DNA of 64,000 nucleotides, taken from NCBI GenBank assembly GCA_963722555.1, contig CAVRNQ010000007.1, positions 2,728,001 to 2,792,000 on the forward strand. Direction: 5' to 3'. The translations under genes were made by a program, and so were the position numbers. Of this stretch, positions 34,803 through 45,026 are shown one piece after another. Source of the stretch: Bog-366 sp963722555. GTDB lineage: Bacteria; Acidobacteriota; Terriglobia; UBA7540. Numbering within the stretch: position 1 is the first letter of the stretch; each line of letters opens with the position of its first letter. Under the pieces are notes generated by a model. That model was not told the origin of the DNA and made no database searches. It saw only the letters and a list, made by a program, of their open reading frames with translations.

Positions 34803-35932
34803 TCCAGCCTCTTATGAAACGCGCGTGTAGCCGTTATGATCAGCACCACGGCAAGAATCCCCAAGGCAATGATATCCCCCGCCAAAAACCGCACCGCCGT
34901 GCCCTTGAGAAAAACACTCCGTAGGATGGAAACGTAATAGCGCGCCGGCAAGATGCGCGTGATCCACTGCACGAAGACGGGCATCTGGTCGATGGGAAAG
35001 ATAAAACCGGAAAGAAGAAATGTGGGCAACAGCGTCACCAGCAGAGCCAACTGGCTGGCCCCGAGCTGTGACTTGGCCGTGACCGAGAAAAAATACCCCA
35101 CGGACAGCACCACAATCAGGAACAGCGCCGAGCAGGCAAAGAGCACCGTCCAGCTCCCCCGAAAGGGAACGCCAAACCACCAGACCGCCGCGCCGGCGCA
35201 GAGCGCTGTATCCATCATCCCGATAACAAAATAGGGAATCAGCTTTCCGATCTGTATTTCCAGTTTGCGCACGGGGGTGGCAATGAGCTGTTCCATGGTG
35301 CCGCGCTCCCACTCCCGGGCCATGGTCAGTGAAGTCAGGAATGCGCCCACGACGGCCATTACCATGGCTACCACGCCGGGCACGACATTGGCCATGCTTT
35401 CCAGGTCTTCATTGAACCATGTGCGCGGCTGGAAGGTGACGTTGGGAGTTGCCGGCGGCAGGCCGTTGCGCTGCTGCCATTCGATCTGTATGTCCTGGGA
35501 GTAGGCTTGCACGATGCTTAGCGCATAGCCCATGCCGATGCTGGCAGTGTTACTGTCGCTGGCATCGAGCAGTGCTTGCACGGGGGCCTGCCCATGTGAG
35601 TGGAGATCTTCGGAAAACTGCGGCGGCACCACCACGGCCACCGTGCAGGCGCCCCGATCAATCTGCTGGATGACGTCGCGATAGTTTTCTGCGACATGAA
35701 CGATGGTGAAATAGTCAGTGGCCTGAAAATGCTTCAGCAGGTCTTGGCTGGTTTGTGTCGCGTCGCGGTCGTACACGCAAAGGGGAATGTGTTTGATATC
35801 CAGATTTACACCGTAGCCGTAAATAACAAGCTGCACAATCGGCATGGCGAAGATGATCATGAGGCTGAGAGGGTCGCGCCAGATCTGGATGATTTCCTTG
35901 CGCATCATGGCGAGGATACGGCGCAGGCTCAT
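34799..35932 (-). CDS. ABC-2 type transporter permease (YbhS-like)
   Basis: 377 residues with the same topology as its downstream neighbour. Conserved EWERGTMEQLIATPVRKLEI and FLLSGFIFPIDQMP segments mark the ABC-2 family. Four-base overlaps with both neighbours indicate tight translational coupling. The two permeases are paralogous, and the substrate is unknown. Confidence 0.88.
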   Translation of the reverse strand: MSLRRILAMMRKEIIQIWRDPLSLMIIFAMPIVQLVIYGYGVNLDIKHIPLCVYDRDATQTSQDLLKHFQATDYFTIVHVAENYRDVIQQIDRGACTVAVVVPPQFSEDLHSHGQAPVQALLDASDSNTASIGMGYALSIVQAYSQDIQIEWQQRNGLPPATPNVTFQPRTWFNEDLESMANVVPGVVAMVMAVVGAFLTSLTMAREWERGTMEQLIATPVRKLEIQIGKLIPYFVIGMMDTALCAGAAVWWFGVPFRGSWTVLFACSALFLIVVLSVGYFFSVTAKSQLGASQLALLVTLLPTFLLSGFIFPIDQMPVFVQWITRILPARYYVSILRSVFLKGTAVRFLAGDIIALGILAVVLIITATRAFHKRLE

Positions 35933-36885
35933 GCGGCCCTCCCCGGTTTGGATTCATGCGCCGCGGTCAGGGTGACGAAGACGTCCTCGAGGCTGGGCGG
36001 AATCTGCTCCAGTTTTCCCACCCGCAGCCCGCGGGCCGCCAGGGCGGCGCGGATTCCGGGCAGCGCCGCTTGGGCGTCGGCCACCGTCGCATGGAGGCTG
36101 CTGCCAAATACCGCCGCGTCGAGCACTCCGGGCGCTTGGCTCACCGCTTCGAGCCCCGGCCCCAGCGGTTCGCATTCCACCAGCAGGAATTGACCTTTCA
36201 TAAATCGAGTCTTCAGTTCTGTGGGCGTGCCCATGGCCACAATGCGTCCGCGATCGATCAGCACCAGGCGATTGCAGTATTCCGCCTCGTCCATGTAGTG
36301 GGTGGTGACGAATACCGTGATGCCCTCCCCCGCCATCTGTTGGATCAATTCCCAGAATTTCCGGCGCGAGACGGGATCGACGCCCGAAGTCGGCTCATCA
36401 AGAAAGACAATGGGGGGACGATGCAGCACCGCACACCCCAGCGCTAACCGCTGTTTCCAGCCGACGGCCAGGTCGCGCGTGAGGGTTTGCTCGCGGCCTT
36501 CGAGTCCCGCCATGTGCAGCGCCCAGGCCAGGCGCTCGGGAAGGACTTTGGTGGGAACACTGTACAGCCCGGCAAAAAAACGCAGGTTCTCGATAACTTT
36601 CAAATCGTTGTAGAGGGAGAATTTCTGTGACATGTAGCCAATCTGCTGGCGGACCGCTTCCGGCTCCCGGGCGACATCAATTCCTGCCACCCGCGCGTGT
36701 CCGGAAGTGGGCCGAAGCAAGCCGCAGAGAATACGGATGGTCGTGGATTTACCTGCCCCGTTGGGGCCGAGGAAGCCGAAGATTTCGCCACGGTGCGCCT
36801 GGAAGTTAATGCTGTCCACAGCCACAAAGGCGCCGAAGCGCTTGGTCAAGTTTTCGACGACCACAGATGGTTCGCTTCCACTCAT
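35929..36885 (-). CDS. ABC transporter ATP-binding protein with degenerate signature
   Basis: 318 residues. Walker A GPNGAGKSTTIRILCG and Walker B IVFLDEPTSGVDPVSRR are intact. The signature loop reads LAVGWKQRLAL instead of LSGGQ-like sequence, the variant seen in the second half of YbhF-type fused ATPases. A C-terminal DUF4162-like extension follows the nucleotide-binding domain. It probably pairs with the adjacent ATPase as an asymmetric heterodimer. It overlaps both neighbours by four bases. Confidence 0.9.
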   Translation of the reverse strand: MSGSEPSVVVENLTKRFGAFVAVDSINFQAHRGEIFGFLGPNGAGKSTTIRILCGLLRPTSGHARVAGIDVAREPEAVRQQIGYMSQKFSLYNDLKVIENLRFFAGLYSVPTKVLPERLAWALHMAGLEGREQTLTRDLAVGWKQRLALGCAVLHRPPIVFLDEPTSGVDPVSRRKFWELIQQMAGEGITVFVTTHYMDEAEYCNRLVLIDRGRIVAMGTPTELKTRFMKGQFLLVECEPLGPGLEAVSQAPGVLDAAVFGSSLHATVADAQAALPGIRAALAARGLRVGKLEQIPPSLEDVFVTLTAAHESKPGRAA

Positions 36886-37838
36886 GAAGGTTGCGTTCTC
36901 CCGGCGGCCTCCGGTTCGCTCTCGACGGCCGAAACAAACAAGTCCTCAATGGTCGCCGCTACCGGCTGGATGGAATCGTAAACGATGCCGGCGGATTCCA
37001 GCCGCGCGCGCAAATCCGCCAACCGGCGAGCGGCTTCGTCCACAAACAGGTGGACGTGGTCGCCCACCAGCAACGCACTGCGCACGCCGGGGGCGCCCGC
37101 CAAGGCCGCGCGCGCCTCGGTCGGCTGCGCCGCGTGCACCGCCAGAATCTCGCCGGGGAATTTCTTCTTCAAATCCTCCGGCCGATCGCAGAAAAGCATC
37201 CGCCCGTGGTGGAGGAGTCCCACACGGTGGCAACGTTCCGCTTCGTCGAGGTACGACGTGGAAGTGAGAATGGCCACGCCTTCGGCCACCAGCGAATAAA
37301 GAATGCGCCAGAAATCCCGCCGGGACACGGGGTCGACTCCGTTGGTCGGTTCATCGAGCAAGATAACCTTGGGAGTGTGAATCAGCGCGCACACCAAACC
37401 GAGTTTTTGTTTCATACCGCCGGAAAGATTGCCGGCGAGCCGGCTGCGGAAGTCACTGAGGCCCGCGGCCGCCAGCAATTCCTGGGAGCGCCGGTCGCGC
37501 TGCTTGCGAACCACTCCAAATAAATCCGCGTAAAACCGGAGATTTTCGTCCACCGTGAGATCTTCGTAGAGGCCAAATCGCTGCGACATATAGCTCAGGA
37601 GCGACTTGGCGCCTTCCGGGTCGTGCACGACGTCGCAGCCGGCAATCCTCGCCGCGCCCGAATCCGCGCCCATCACCCCCGCCAGCATTCGCAGCGTGGT
37701 GGTTTTCCCTGCGCCGTCCGGCCCGACCAATCCGAAGATTTCTCCCGCATACACCTCAAAGCTGAGCCCGTCAACGGCGCGCACTTCGCCGAAATGCTTG
37801 CTCAAGGAGGAAACGGTGATGGCAGGAGGGGCGTTCAC
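36882..37838 (-). CDS. ABC transporter ATP-binding protein (canonical signature)
   Basis: 318 residues. Walker A GPDGAGKTTTLRMLAG, signature NLSGGMKQKLGL and Walker B VILLDEPTNGVDPVSRRDFW are present. A C-terminal extension of about 80 residues resembles DUF4162. The start is GTG at 37838. Its pairing with a degenerate-signature ATPase suggests a gene-split version of the fused YbhF. Confidence 0.9.
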   Translation of the reverse strand: MNAPPAITVSSLSKHFGEVRAVDGLSFEVYAGEIFGLVGPDGAGKTTTLRMLAGVMGADSGAARIAGCDVVHDPEGAKSLLSYMSQRFGLYEDLTVDENLRFYADLFGVVRKQRDRRSQELLAAAGLSDFRSRLAGNLSGGMKQKLGLVCALIHTPKVILLDEPTNGVDPVSRRDFWRILYSLVAEGVAILTSTSYLDEAERCHRVGLLHHGRMLFCDRPEDLKKKFPGEILAVHAAQPTEARAALAGAPGVRSALLVGDHVHLFVDEAARRLADLRARLESAGIVYDSIQPVAATIEDLFVSAVESEPEAAGRTQPS

Positions 37839-37848
37839 GGCGCACTCG

Positions 37849-38835
37849 CTACTTCAGTTTGATCATGGTGTCTGCCGGCATTCCGGGCTTCAGCTCCCGG
37901 TTCGGATTCTCCACGTCCACTTTGACCCGGTAAACCAGCGTGACGCGCTCTTTCTCCGTTTGCACGCTCTTGGGGGTGAATTCGGCCTCCGCAGAGACGA
38001 ATGAAATCCGACCGTGATAAATCTTGTCCGGGTAAGTATCGGTCCGCACATCAACGACTTGCCCCCAGTGCACTTTGCCGAGATCGGTCTCCGGCACATA
38101 CACCCGCACCCACAGATGGTCCAGGTCGGCGAGGGTCACGATCGGCGTGCCGGGTGAGACAACCTCTCCCAACTCCGCCTGCCGCACCAGGACCACTCCG
38201 GTGAAGGGCGCGCGCAGTACGGTATAGGCGAGTCTGATGCGTGACATTCGCAGGTTCTGGTCAGCTTGGTGAACATTGGAGTGCTCGACGGCAAGCTCTT
38301 CCTTGCGCGTTCCTTCCACGAGTTCGTTGTAGATTTGCTGCGCACGCTCATAAGTAGCCTGGGCGCGGGTGACGTTCGTGGCGGCCAAGTCGCGCGTCTG
38401 CCCCGGGATTTCGTCCTTCTCATAAAGCGCCTGGTAACGTGCATAATCCTTTTTCTTTTGGTCAAGGTCGGCCTGAGCGTCCAGCACGGCTTGTTGGGCG
38501 GCCTCGACGTCCTGCGTCCGGCTGCCCGCCAAGCCCAAAGCGAGTTGCCGGTCGCGCACGTGGATGGCGGATTCGTCCATGGCCACCTGTTGCCGGTAGT
38601 CATCGTTATCGAGCCGCGCCAGTAGGTCGCCGGCTTTCATGGTCATGCCCTCATCCACCGGCAAAGCGATAATGCGGCCGGTTACCTTGAAGCTGACCAG
38701 GCTCTCGTGCGCTTCAATGTTGCCGGGGAGCTTGAGCACGTTTTCCGCGACGGGCTTGCGGAACCACTGCGGATGGAAGTAGACCACTGCGCCGCCAATA
38801 GCCAATAGCAGCAGGAGCGGGATCACACGTTTCAT
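37849..38835 (-). CDS. HlyD/YbhG-family membrane fusion protein
   Basis: 328 residues from ATG 38835, with AGAGG ten bases upstream; an earlier in-frame start is less likely. It has an N-terminal anchor (VIPLLLLLAIGGAVVYF) and a split lipoyl-like domain (PGNIEAHESLVSFKVTGRI and later VLRAPFTGVVLVRQAELGE). A long coiled coil (about residues 80-190) and a beta-barrel domain complete it. It bridges the inner-membrane permease and the TolC channel. Confidence 0.9.
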   Translation of the reverse strand: MKRVIPLLLLLAIGGAVVYFHPQWFRKPVAENVLKLPGNIEAHESLVSFKVTGRIIALPVDEGMTMKAGDLLARLDNDDYRQQVAMDESAIHVRDRQLALGLAGSRTQDVEAAQQAVLDAQADLDQKKKDYARYQALYEKDEIPGQTRDLAATNVTRAQATYERAQQIYNELVEGTRKEELAVEHSNVHQADQNLRMSRIRLAYTVLRAPFTGVVLVRQAELGEVVSPGTPIVTLADLDHLWVRVYVPETDLGKVHWGQVVDVRTDTYPDKIYHGRISFVSAEAEFTPKSVQTEKERVTLVYRVKVDVENPNRELKPGMPADTMIKLK

Positions 38836-38877
38836 GGCTTTTTTACCTCTTCCAATATACTTCACCCCGCGGCCGAT

Positions 38878-40215
38878 TCAGGGCTCGGCAAGGTAGGTTT
38901 GGTAAATCTTTTCGGTTCCCCCCAGTGAGCGCGCCAGAGCCATGACGGCGTCGGCGTGCCGCGCCAGCGCCATGATGCGGTCATCCTGCGCGCTCGCCAG
39001 GCTGGCCTGCGCGGTCACTACCTCGATGTTGTCCGTCACCCCGTTGCGGAAACGGTCTTGCGCCAGGCTCAGCTCGCGTTCTGCCAGGTGGAGGGCCGCC
39101 TCGGTGACGGTCACTTGATTCTCAGTGGATTCCAAGTCCAGCAACGCCTTACGCAGTTCCTGCTCGATCTGGCGGTTGAGGTCTTCAATCTGCTCGTTCA
39201 GGCGTTTCAGCCGGCTTTGGATTTCCGTCTTCTCTCCGGCGCGGTCCCGGTCAAACAAGGTGACGGTGAGCGTTCCCTGGATTTGGCCGGTTTCCACGAT
39301 GGAGCCGAAGCTGCGCCCAATTGCTCCGTAATCGCCGTTGACCGACAGGGTGGGGAGATAGCGCGCCCGCGAGGCCTTTAGCTGCTCGACGAGAGATTCT
39401 CGCTGCTTGAGAAGCGCGGCGTAATCGGATCGCGACTCGATGGCGCTATGCAGCGCCTGGCCTGCGTCGGCAGATTCCACGTGATGGAAGTTCAAGGGCT
39501 CGGCCAAATCCAGCGGGGCGCCGGGGCTCAGTCCGAGGAAATGGGCAAGGACGAGCAGGGAAGTCTGATAAGTGTTGCGCGCCACCAGCAGGTTCTGCTG
39601 GTCCCGCGCCAGTTGTACCTGCGCACGAACCTCGTCCACAGCGGTTGCCAGTCCCTGAGCGTGTTGGTCGCGCGCCAATTTCTCCAGGGTTTGCGAAGTC
39701 GTCACGCGAGTTTCCGCCGCTGCTACTTCCGCGGCGAAAGCCTGGGCGTCAAGATAAAGCCCTGCGGCTTGGCGGATCACCAAATCGCGCGCGTCCTGGT
39801 AATCGAGCTTGGCGGCCTCCTCTTGTTTTTCGCTGGCCTTCCAGTTGTGGTAGGAGTGGCGGTCAATCAAGGATTGGCTCGCCGAGAGGCGGAAATCATA
39901 ATGCGCGAACGGACCGACGACGGTAGGAACCATGGGAAAGGAAATTCCCATGGCGCCCAAATCGATATTCTCACGGTTGGCTAACGCGTTCCCGGTGACG
40001 TGCGGCAGCAAGGAAGCCCGCCGCCGATCTCGCGTGCCTTCCAATTCCTCCACTTGCGTACTCGCCACGCGCACGCTGAGGTTCTTCTTCAACGCCAGAG
40101 TAATCGCCTCCTGCAGCGTCAGCCGTTGTGGAGTTACCTGCTGTCCGCCTGCTGGGGTATGGCCGGCGAGTAACAGCGCTACCAGCAGCCCCGCCCCTCC
40201 TGAATTCCAGCGCAT
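38878..40215 (-). CDS. TolC-family outer membrane efflux protein
   Basis: 445 residues with a signal peptide (AGLLVALLLAGHTPAGG) and the duplicated outer-membrane-efflux fold. The repeats begin LTLQEAITLALKKNLSVR and end with long amphipathic helices. AAGGAG precedes the ATG. It lies between the tetR and hlyD genes and forms the exit duct of the tripartite exporter. Confidence 0.9.
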   Translation of the reverse strand: MRWNSGGAGLLVALLLAGHTPAGGQQVTPQRLTLQEAITLALKKNLSVRVASTQVEELEGTRDRRRASLLPHVTGNALANRENIDLGAMGISFPMVPTVVGPFAHYDFRLSASQSLIDRHSYHNWKASEKQEEAAKLDYQDARDLVIRQAAGLYLDAQAFAAEVAAAETRVTTSQTLEKLARDQHAQGLATAVDEVRAQVQLARDQQNLLVARNTYQTSLLVLAHFLGLSPGAPLDLAEPLNFHHVESADAGQALHSAIESRSDYAALLKQRESLVEQLKASRARYLPTLSVNGDYGAIGRSFGSIVETGQIQGTLTVTLFDRDRAGEKTEIQSRLKRLNEQIEDLNRQIEQELRKALLDLESTENQVTVTEAALHLAERELSLAQDRFRNGVTDNIEVVTAQASLASAQDDRIMALARHADAVMALARSLGGTEKIYQTYLAEP

Positions 40216-40258
40216 GAGTTTTCTCCTTCGCGGCGCGCCCCCTGCCCGACTGCGCCGC

Positions 40259-40909
40259 TCAAACCTGCTCTTTTCGCACGCTGCACAACACGAAATCCAA
40301 GTGCGCCTGCAGGTAAGCGTTCAGGTCGAGCCGATGGCGGTCTCCATGAAGCAACTTCCACACGATCGCCAGGATTCCAGGCGCAACCAGAACTTGGGGA
40401 AATTCCAGGGCGGGGGTCTTGCGAAATTCTCCCGACGCGATCCCCCGCTTCAGCACCTGGCGCACCGCCTTCATTCCCGGCGCAATAATCTCGCGATGGT
40501 AAATCTCCGAGAGTCTGGGAAACTTGCCGCTCTCGGCCAGCAGCAAGCGAACGATGGACCGGGCCCGGTCGTTTCTGACGACCTGGCTGTACATTCGTGA
40601 GAGCAGCTCGCGGAGCAGTTCTGGCGCACTCCCACGGAAAGTCCCGACCAGAGCATCAAACCTCTTCTGAATCAGACTGCGGGCAACCGCTCGAAAGAGC
40701 TGTTCCTTATCCTTGAAGTAGAGATAGATCGTTCCCTTGGCCACACCTGCTCTCTTGGCGACATCGTCAAGCCGGGTTTCCGCATAGCCATGGGCGGCAA
40801 ACACGTTGAAAGCTGCGGCGAGGATCTGTTCCTGGCGCAGCGCCTTCCGTTGCCGCCCGCGAGGGGTGATGGGCGCCGTAGTCAATCGTCGCGAAGTCTT
40901 AGTTTTCAT
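40259..40909 (-). CDS. TetR/AcrR-family transcriptional regulator
   Basis: 216 residues. The N-terminal helix-turn-helix reads ILAAAFNVFAAHGYAETRLD, followed by KRAGVAKGTIYLYFKDKEQL. A C-terminal ligand-binding helical domain follows. It is the first gene of the exporter operon, so it probably represses that operon and itself through the palindrome at 40925-40944. The inducer is unknown. Confidence 0.92.
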   Translation of the reverse strand: MKTKTSRRLTTAPITPRGRQRKALRQEQILAAAFNVFAAHGYAETRLDDVAKRAGVAKGTIYLYFKDKEQLFRAVARSLIQKRFDALVGTFRGSAPELLRELLSRMYSQVVRNDRARSIVRLLLAESGKFPRLSEIYHREIIAPGMKAVRQVLKRGIASGEFRKTPALEFPQVLVAPGILAIVWKLLHGDRHRLDLNAYLQAHLDFVLCSVRKEQV

Positions 40910-40924
40910 CGACTATCATCCTTT

Positions 40925-40944
40925 ATGACTGACCAGTCAGTCAT
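40925..40944. promoter_or_regulatory. Perfect palindrome upstream of tetR (probable TetR operator)
   Basis: ATGACTGAC-CA-GTCAGTCAT, two perfect 9-base arms around a 2-base centre, beginning 16 bases upstream of the tetR start codon. The TGACTGRYCAGTCA-like pattern is typical of TetR-family operators. It is well placed to autoregulate the exporter operon. Confidence 0.8.
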
Positions 40945-41327
40945 TGTGCGGAAGCCACCATGTTACCTGGGGGGCAAGCTTTTGTCAACCGGATGCGGAC
41001 GGGTCTGCGGGCAGGGGGGTGTCTCGGCCGGAGGGCCCGGACCAGCACCCGCATACCGGCAAGGTGCGCTGGGGCGCTTTTCGCGCGGGGCGCCACCGTT
41101 TACCAACCAGTTACCCCATCCGATTTCGCTGCCCGAACTAGTCGGTTCGGCGCGTCCGGGGGGGCAGGGCGCACCCGCACCAAACGTTGTGCAGGTAAAC
41201 TGAATCATGTTAATGTATTGGACTTGTGTGAATTGGGCTGGAGAGGGCCAACCCCGCAGTGCAAGTGGGCATCCCCACGCGGGGGCACATTCAAGTATCC
41301 TCGAGGTTCCGTGAATTAGAGGGGAGG

Positions 41328-44300
41328 ATGGCGCTGAAAATGTTTTTTTCGATTCGACGGTCTTTGCTGGTCCCTTTTCTGCTTATGGGTGTGGGCTGCC
41401 TGGTGGTGATGGCTCAGACTTTCCAGGGCAGCTTTACGGGGACCATCACGGACCCCACGGGAGCGGTTATCCCGGGGGCCGTCGTGACGGTTCTGGAGGA
41501 GAACAAAGGTTTCTCGCGCAGTGTGACCACCGCCGGCGACGGCAGTTACGGAATTCCCCTTCTGCCTCCGGGGCGGTACCGCCTGAGCGCGCAGAAGGAA
41601 GGCTTCGCGAAGACTGGACGCGGGCCTATTACTCTCCTCGTAAATCAGCACCTGCGGTTGGATCTGACGCTGAAGGTGGGGGCACAGGCGGCCACCATCA
41701 CGGTGGAGGCTGCGCCGAACACGGTGGAGAGTCAAACCTCTTCCGTGGGGACTACGATTGACGAGCAGAAGGTGACCGAGGTTCCGCTGAACGGCCGGAA
41801 TTTTCTGGAGCTGACGTTGCTCGTACCGGGCGTGTCCCCGGGAACCGCGGGCACCCATATCAGCTCCCGGGGTGGCGCCATTAATGTGAACGGCATGCGC
41901 GATTCGATGAACTCCTATTGGCTGGACGGTCTGGATGACACCTCCGTGGGTGTAGGCCAGTACACGGTGGCCCCGCCGCTTGACTCCGTGCAGGAGTTCC
42001 GCATGGAGACGGGCGTTTACGAGGCCAAGTTCGGCGCCCATGCCGGGGCCGAAGTTAACATGGTTACCAAGTCCGGGACGAATGACGTCCACGGAAGCAT
42101 CTATGAGTACGCGCGCAACACCGTCTTCGACGCGCGCAACTTTTTTGACCCCTCCGTTGCGCCCATGCACCGCAATCAGTTTGGTGGCACGCTCGGCGGA
42201 CCTGCCGTGCTCCCGGGGATTTACGACGGACACGACCGGACTTTCTTCTTCGCCGCCTACGAAGGCACTCGCGAACACCGCGACTTTTACGACAACTTCC
42301 TCGTTCCCAGCATGGCGGAACGCCAGGGTGACTTCACGGATCTCCTGAACCCAAACTGTTCCAGTCAAACCATACTGCTCAATCCGTTGGGCGGAGGACA
42401 ACCTTTCACAAACATCAACCAAGTCCTGCCGCAGGCGGACCCGGTGGGGCAGGCCCTGGTCAATCAGTACCCGCAGCCCAACATCCCGGGCGCCTCGTGT
42501 GGCGCCGCGAATTACACGGCGCTGGTCAACCGGCAGGTTACTTACGACACCCTGACCGCGCGCATCGACCATCAGTTCAGCAGCAAGGACTCCTTGTTCG
42601 TCCGTTACAGCCTGAACTTTGATAGCGAATTTTGGCCCACGGGCACAGTTCCGGAAAGCACGACTACGCTTCCGGGATTTGGCCGCTTCTCTCACGATTC
42701 TTACCAGATGGCGGGCCTGGATTGGACCCACATTTTCAACCCCAAGCTCGTCAACGAATTCAAGCTTGGATACAACCGCTATCAAATCCGCGAAGTTAAC
42801 GAAGATCTGGGCAACACCCTGGCCTCGGGCCTAGGGATCGCAGGAGTCAGAAACATCGGTTCCGTTCCAGCGGGTGTTCCCAACATGAATTACTCGGGAT
42901 TCGCCAGTATGGGAGCCGACGAAACCACGCCCCAAAGCGGCGCGGTGAACACCTTCCAAATCGGCGACACGCTGACGCACGTGTTGGGGTCGCATACGCT
43001 GAGTTATGGCGGCGATATTCGCATGGTCCGGCGAGGGAATTTCTCCCTCGACAACATTATCCGGGGAGAATTTGACTTTACCGGATTCCTGACGGGCGGC
43101 CTGGGCCAGGTCTCGGCAGGGGAGTTGGGTAGCCCCACCTTCACGCTCGGCAACAGCGTCGCGGACGCGCTGCTGGGCCTTCCCCAGTACTGGCTGAATG
43201 GATTCCAGGAGTACATCTCCGGCCAATTTGGTGAATACGACTTCTTCGTCCAGGATGATTGGCGCGTCCGCCCCCATCTGACCGTGAACCTCGGCTTGCG
43301 TTACGAGTACAAGAGTCTGGTAACGGAAGGGTCGAACGGATTTTCCAACTTCGATTTCAGCAATGGGGATCTCCTGGTGGCCGGGACTAATGCGGCAACC
43401 CTTTGGAGCTTCAACCCCAGCATCAATCCGCTCACCGGCCAGTATCAGATCAACCCGGCGCCTTGTACGGCTCAGACTTGTAGCCAGCAAACGATCAACT
43501 TGGGAAGCACGGCGAGTAACCGCTCGCTCCAAAAGCCCGACCGCAACAATTTTGCGCCGCGCATCGGTGTAGCCTGGCAACCCTTTAGGAGTTCCAAAAC
43601 CGTTCTTCGCGCCGGTTACGGGGTTTTCTACGATCAGACCTTTGGCGATGTCTATTTCCAGAAAGCCGCGAACCCGCCCTTTGTCCAGCTTCAAGAAGGC
43701 AACTCCCCCTCGGTGCTTGAGGGGTGCCTCCTGGGCGGGCCGTGCAATTTCCAACCGGGCAGCGGGCAAATCATCCAGAATGCGCTGTCGGGGATCGTCG
43801 GCTCGATTTTCCCCACCATGAGCCCCTTCCAGCTTGATTTCCGCAACGCCTTCATCCAGCAGTGGACCGCGGATGTGCAGCAACAGGTCGGGCAATCCTG
43901 GCTCTTCGACGTCGGCTACGTCGGAACGCGGGGGCTGCGCCTTGTCCAGGAGACCGACCCCAATCAGGCCATGAATCTTTCCGTGGTACCTGCGGCTGCC
44001 GCTTCGGATACGCTCGCGGCCTGTGCAAGCGTGAACGGCTGCCCGCGACCTTATCCTTATCTCTCCAGTTTTTCGTACACGCAATCCTCAGGCAGTTCCA
44101 TTTACCACTCCTTGCAGGCCAAGGTGGAGCGGCGAATGTCCAAGGGCTTGTCGCTCCTGGCCGCTTACACCTATTCGAAGTCTATCGATACCACCTCCGG
44201 ACCTTTCAGTGATACGCGGAACGCCAACTTTCCCCAGAACTCTTACAACGTGGCGGCGGAAAAGGCCGTGTCCGATTTCAACGTTCCCCACCGGCTGTCC

Positions 44301-44873
44301 CTCGCCTATCTTTGGGCCATGCCCTTCGGTCCGACCGTGGCGAAGCTCGATAACCGTAGCCTGAACCACCTGATTGAAGGTTGGGAAGTGGGAAGCGTCC
44401 TCACCGTGCAGTCGGGCGCGCCGTTCACACCTTTCGTAAGCGGAGGCATCAGCGGTGCGGACGAGGTGCAGATTACCGGGACCGGAAACGATACAGACCG
44501 CCCGAACGTTGCAAGCACCTCCTTCTACCCCTCGAAACAAACTCCGCAGCAGTGGGTAAATGCCGCGGCCTTCAGTGCTCCCAGCCCCTTCACCTTCGGC
44601 AATGCCGGGCGCAACATCCTGCGGGGGCCGGGATTGGGAAGCTGCGATTTCACTGTCCATCGGGACTTTCGCCTGGGTGAGTCGCGTAAGTTAGAGTTCC
44701 GCGCGGAAATATTCAATATCTTCAATCGCGCCAACTTTGATATTCCGCAACGCAACTTGGCTGCCTTAAGCTTCGGCCAGATCTTCAATACCGTTCAGCC
44801 GGTCGCAGGGCTGGCTTCCGGCGGCCCGGGCGAGCCGCGGGAGATCCAATTGGGCTTGCGGCTGGTCTGGTAG
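41328..44873 (+). CDS. Oar-like TonB-dependent outer membrane receptor with carboxypeptidase-regulatory-like domain
   Basis: 1181 residues from ATG 41328 (ATG 41340 is equally possible; GGGGAGG lies just upstream). Signal peptide SLLVPFLLMGVGCLVVMAQ. An N-terminal CarboxypepD_reg-like domain (TGTITDPTGAVIPGAVVTVL) is followed by a plug domain (VPLNGRNFLELTLLVPGV, then DGLDDTSVG). A long beta-barrel ends in an aromatic strand (EIQLGLRLVW). This architecture is abundant in Acidobacteriota, where the substrates are mostly unknown, probably oligosaccharides or peptides. It is not clearly in an operon. Confidence 0.9.
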   Translation: MALKMFFSIRRSLLVPFLLMGVGCLVVMAQTFQGSFTGTITDPTGAVIPGAVVTVLEENKGFSRSVTTAGDGSYGIPLLPPGRYRLSAQKEGFAKTGRGPITLLVNQHLRLDLTLKVGAQAATITVEAAPNTVESQTSSVGTTIDEQKVTEVPLNGRNFLELTLLVPGVSPGTAGTHISSRGGAINVNGMRDSMNSYWLDGLDDTSVGVGQYTVAPPLDSVQEFRMETGVYEAKFGAHAGAEVNMVTKSGTNDVHGSIYEYARNTVFDARNFFDPSVAPMHRNQFGGTLGGPAVLPGIYDGHDRTFFFAAYEGTREHRDFYDNFLVPSMAERQGDFTDLLNPNCSSQTILLNPLGGGQPFTNINQVLPQADPVGQALVNQYPQPNIPGASCGAANYTALVNRQVTYDTLTARIDHQFSSKDSLFVRYSLNFDSEFWPTGTVPESTTTLPGFGRFSHDSYQMAGLDWTHIFNPKLVNEFKLGYNRYQIREVNEDLGNTLASGLGIAGVRNIGSVPAGVPNMNYSGFASMGADETTPQSGAVNTFQIGDTLTHVLGSHTLSYGGDIRMVRRGNFSLDNIIRGEFDFTGFLTGGLGQVSAGELGSPTFTLGNSVADALLGLPQYWLNGFQEYISGQFGEYDFFVQDDWRVRPHLTVNLGLRYEYKSLVTEGSNGFSNFDFSNGDLLVAGTNAATLWSFNPSINPLTGQYQINPAPCTAQTCSQQTINLGSTASNRSLQKPDRNNFAPRIGVAWQPFRSSKTVLRAGYGVFYDQTFGDVYFQKAANPPFVQLQEGNSPSVLEGCLLGGPCNFQPGSGQIIQNALSGIVGSIFPTMSPFQLDFRNAFIQQWTADVQQQVGQSWLFDVGYVGTRGLRLVQETDPNQAMNLSVVPAAAASDTLAACASVNGCPRPYPYLSSFSYTQSSGSSIYHSLQAKVERRMSKGLSLLAAYTYSKSIDTTSGPFSDTRNANFPQNSYNVAAEKAVSDFNVPHRLSLAYLWAMPFGPTVAKLDNRSLNHLIEGWEVGSVLTVQSGAPFTPFVSGGISGADEVQITGTGNDTDRPNVASTSFYPSKQTPQQWVNAAAFSAPSPFTFGNAGRNILRGPGLGSCDFTVHRDFRLGESRKLEFRAEIFNIFNRANFDIPQRNLAALSFGQIFNTVQPVAGLASGGPGEPREIQLGLRLVW

Positions 44874-45026
44874 CGTCCGGAAGTTGCAGGTGCGCGCGGC
44901 TTGACGTGCTTCAAGCCTCAGTCTCCGCCTACGCGTATTACCTCCTCTCTCCCGTGGGCGGCGATCCCAAATCTGGGGATTTCTCGGGTGAGGGGTCGCC
45001 CGGCTCCATGCCCGGTTAATTCTTTA

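Noticed and set aside
41316..44084. Two long minus-strand open frames under the Oar-like receptor
   Set aside because: Antisense shadows of a receptor with clear signal, regulatory domain, plug and terminal strand.
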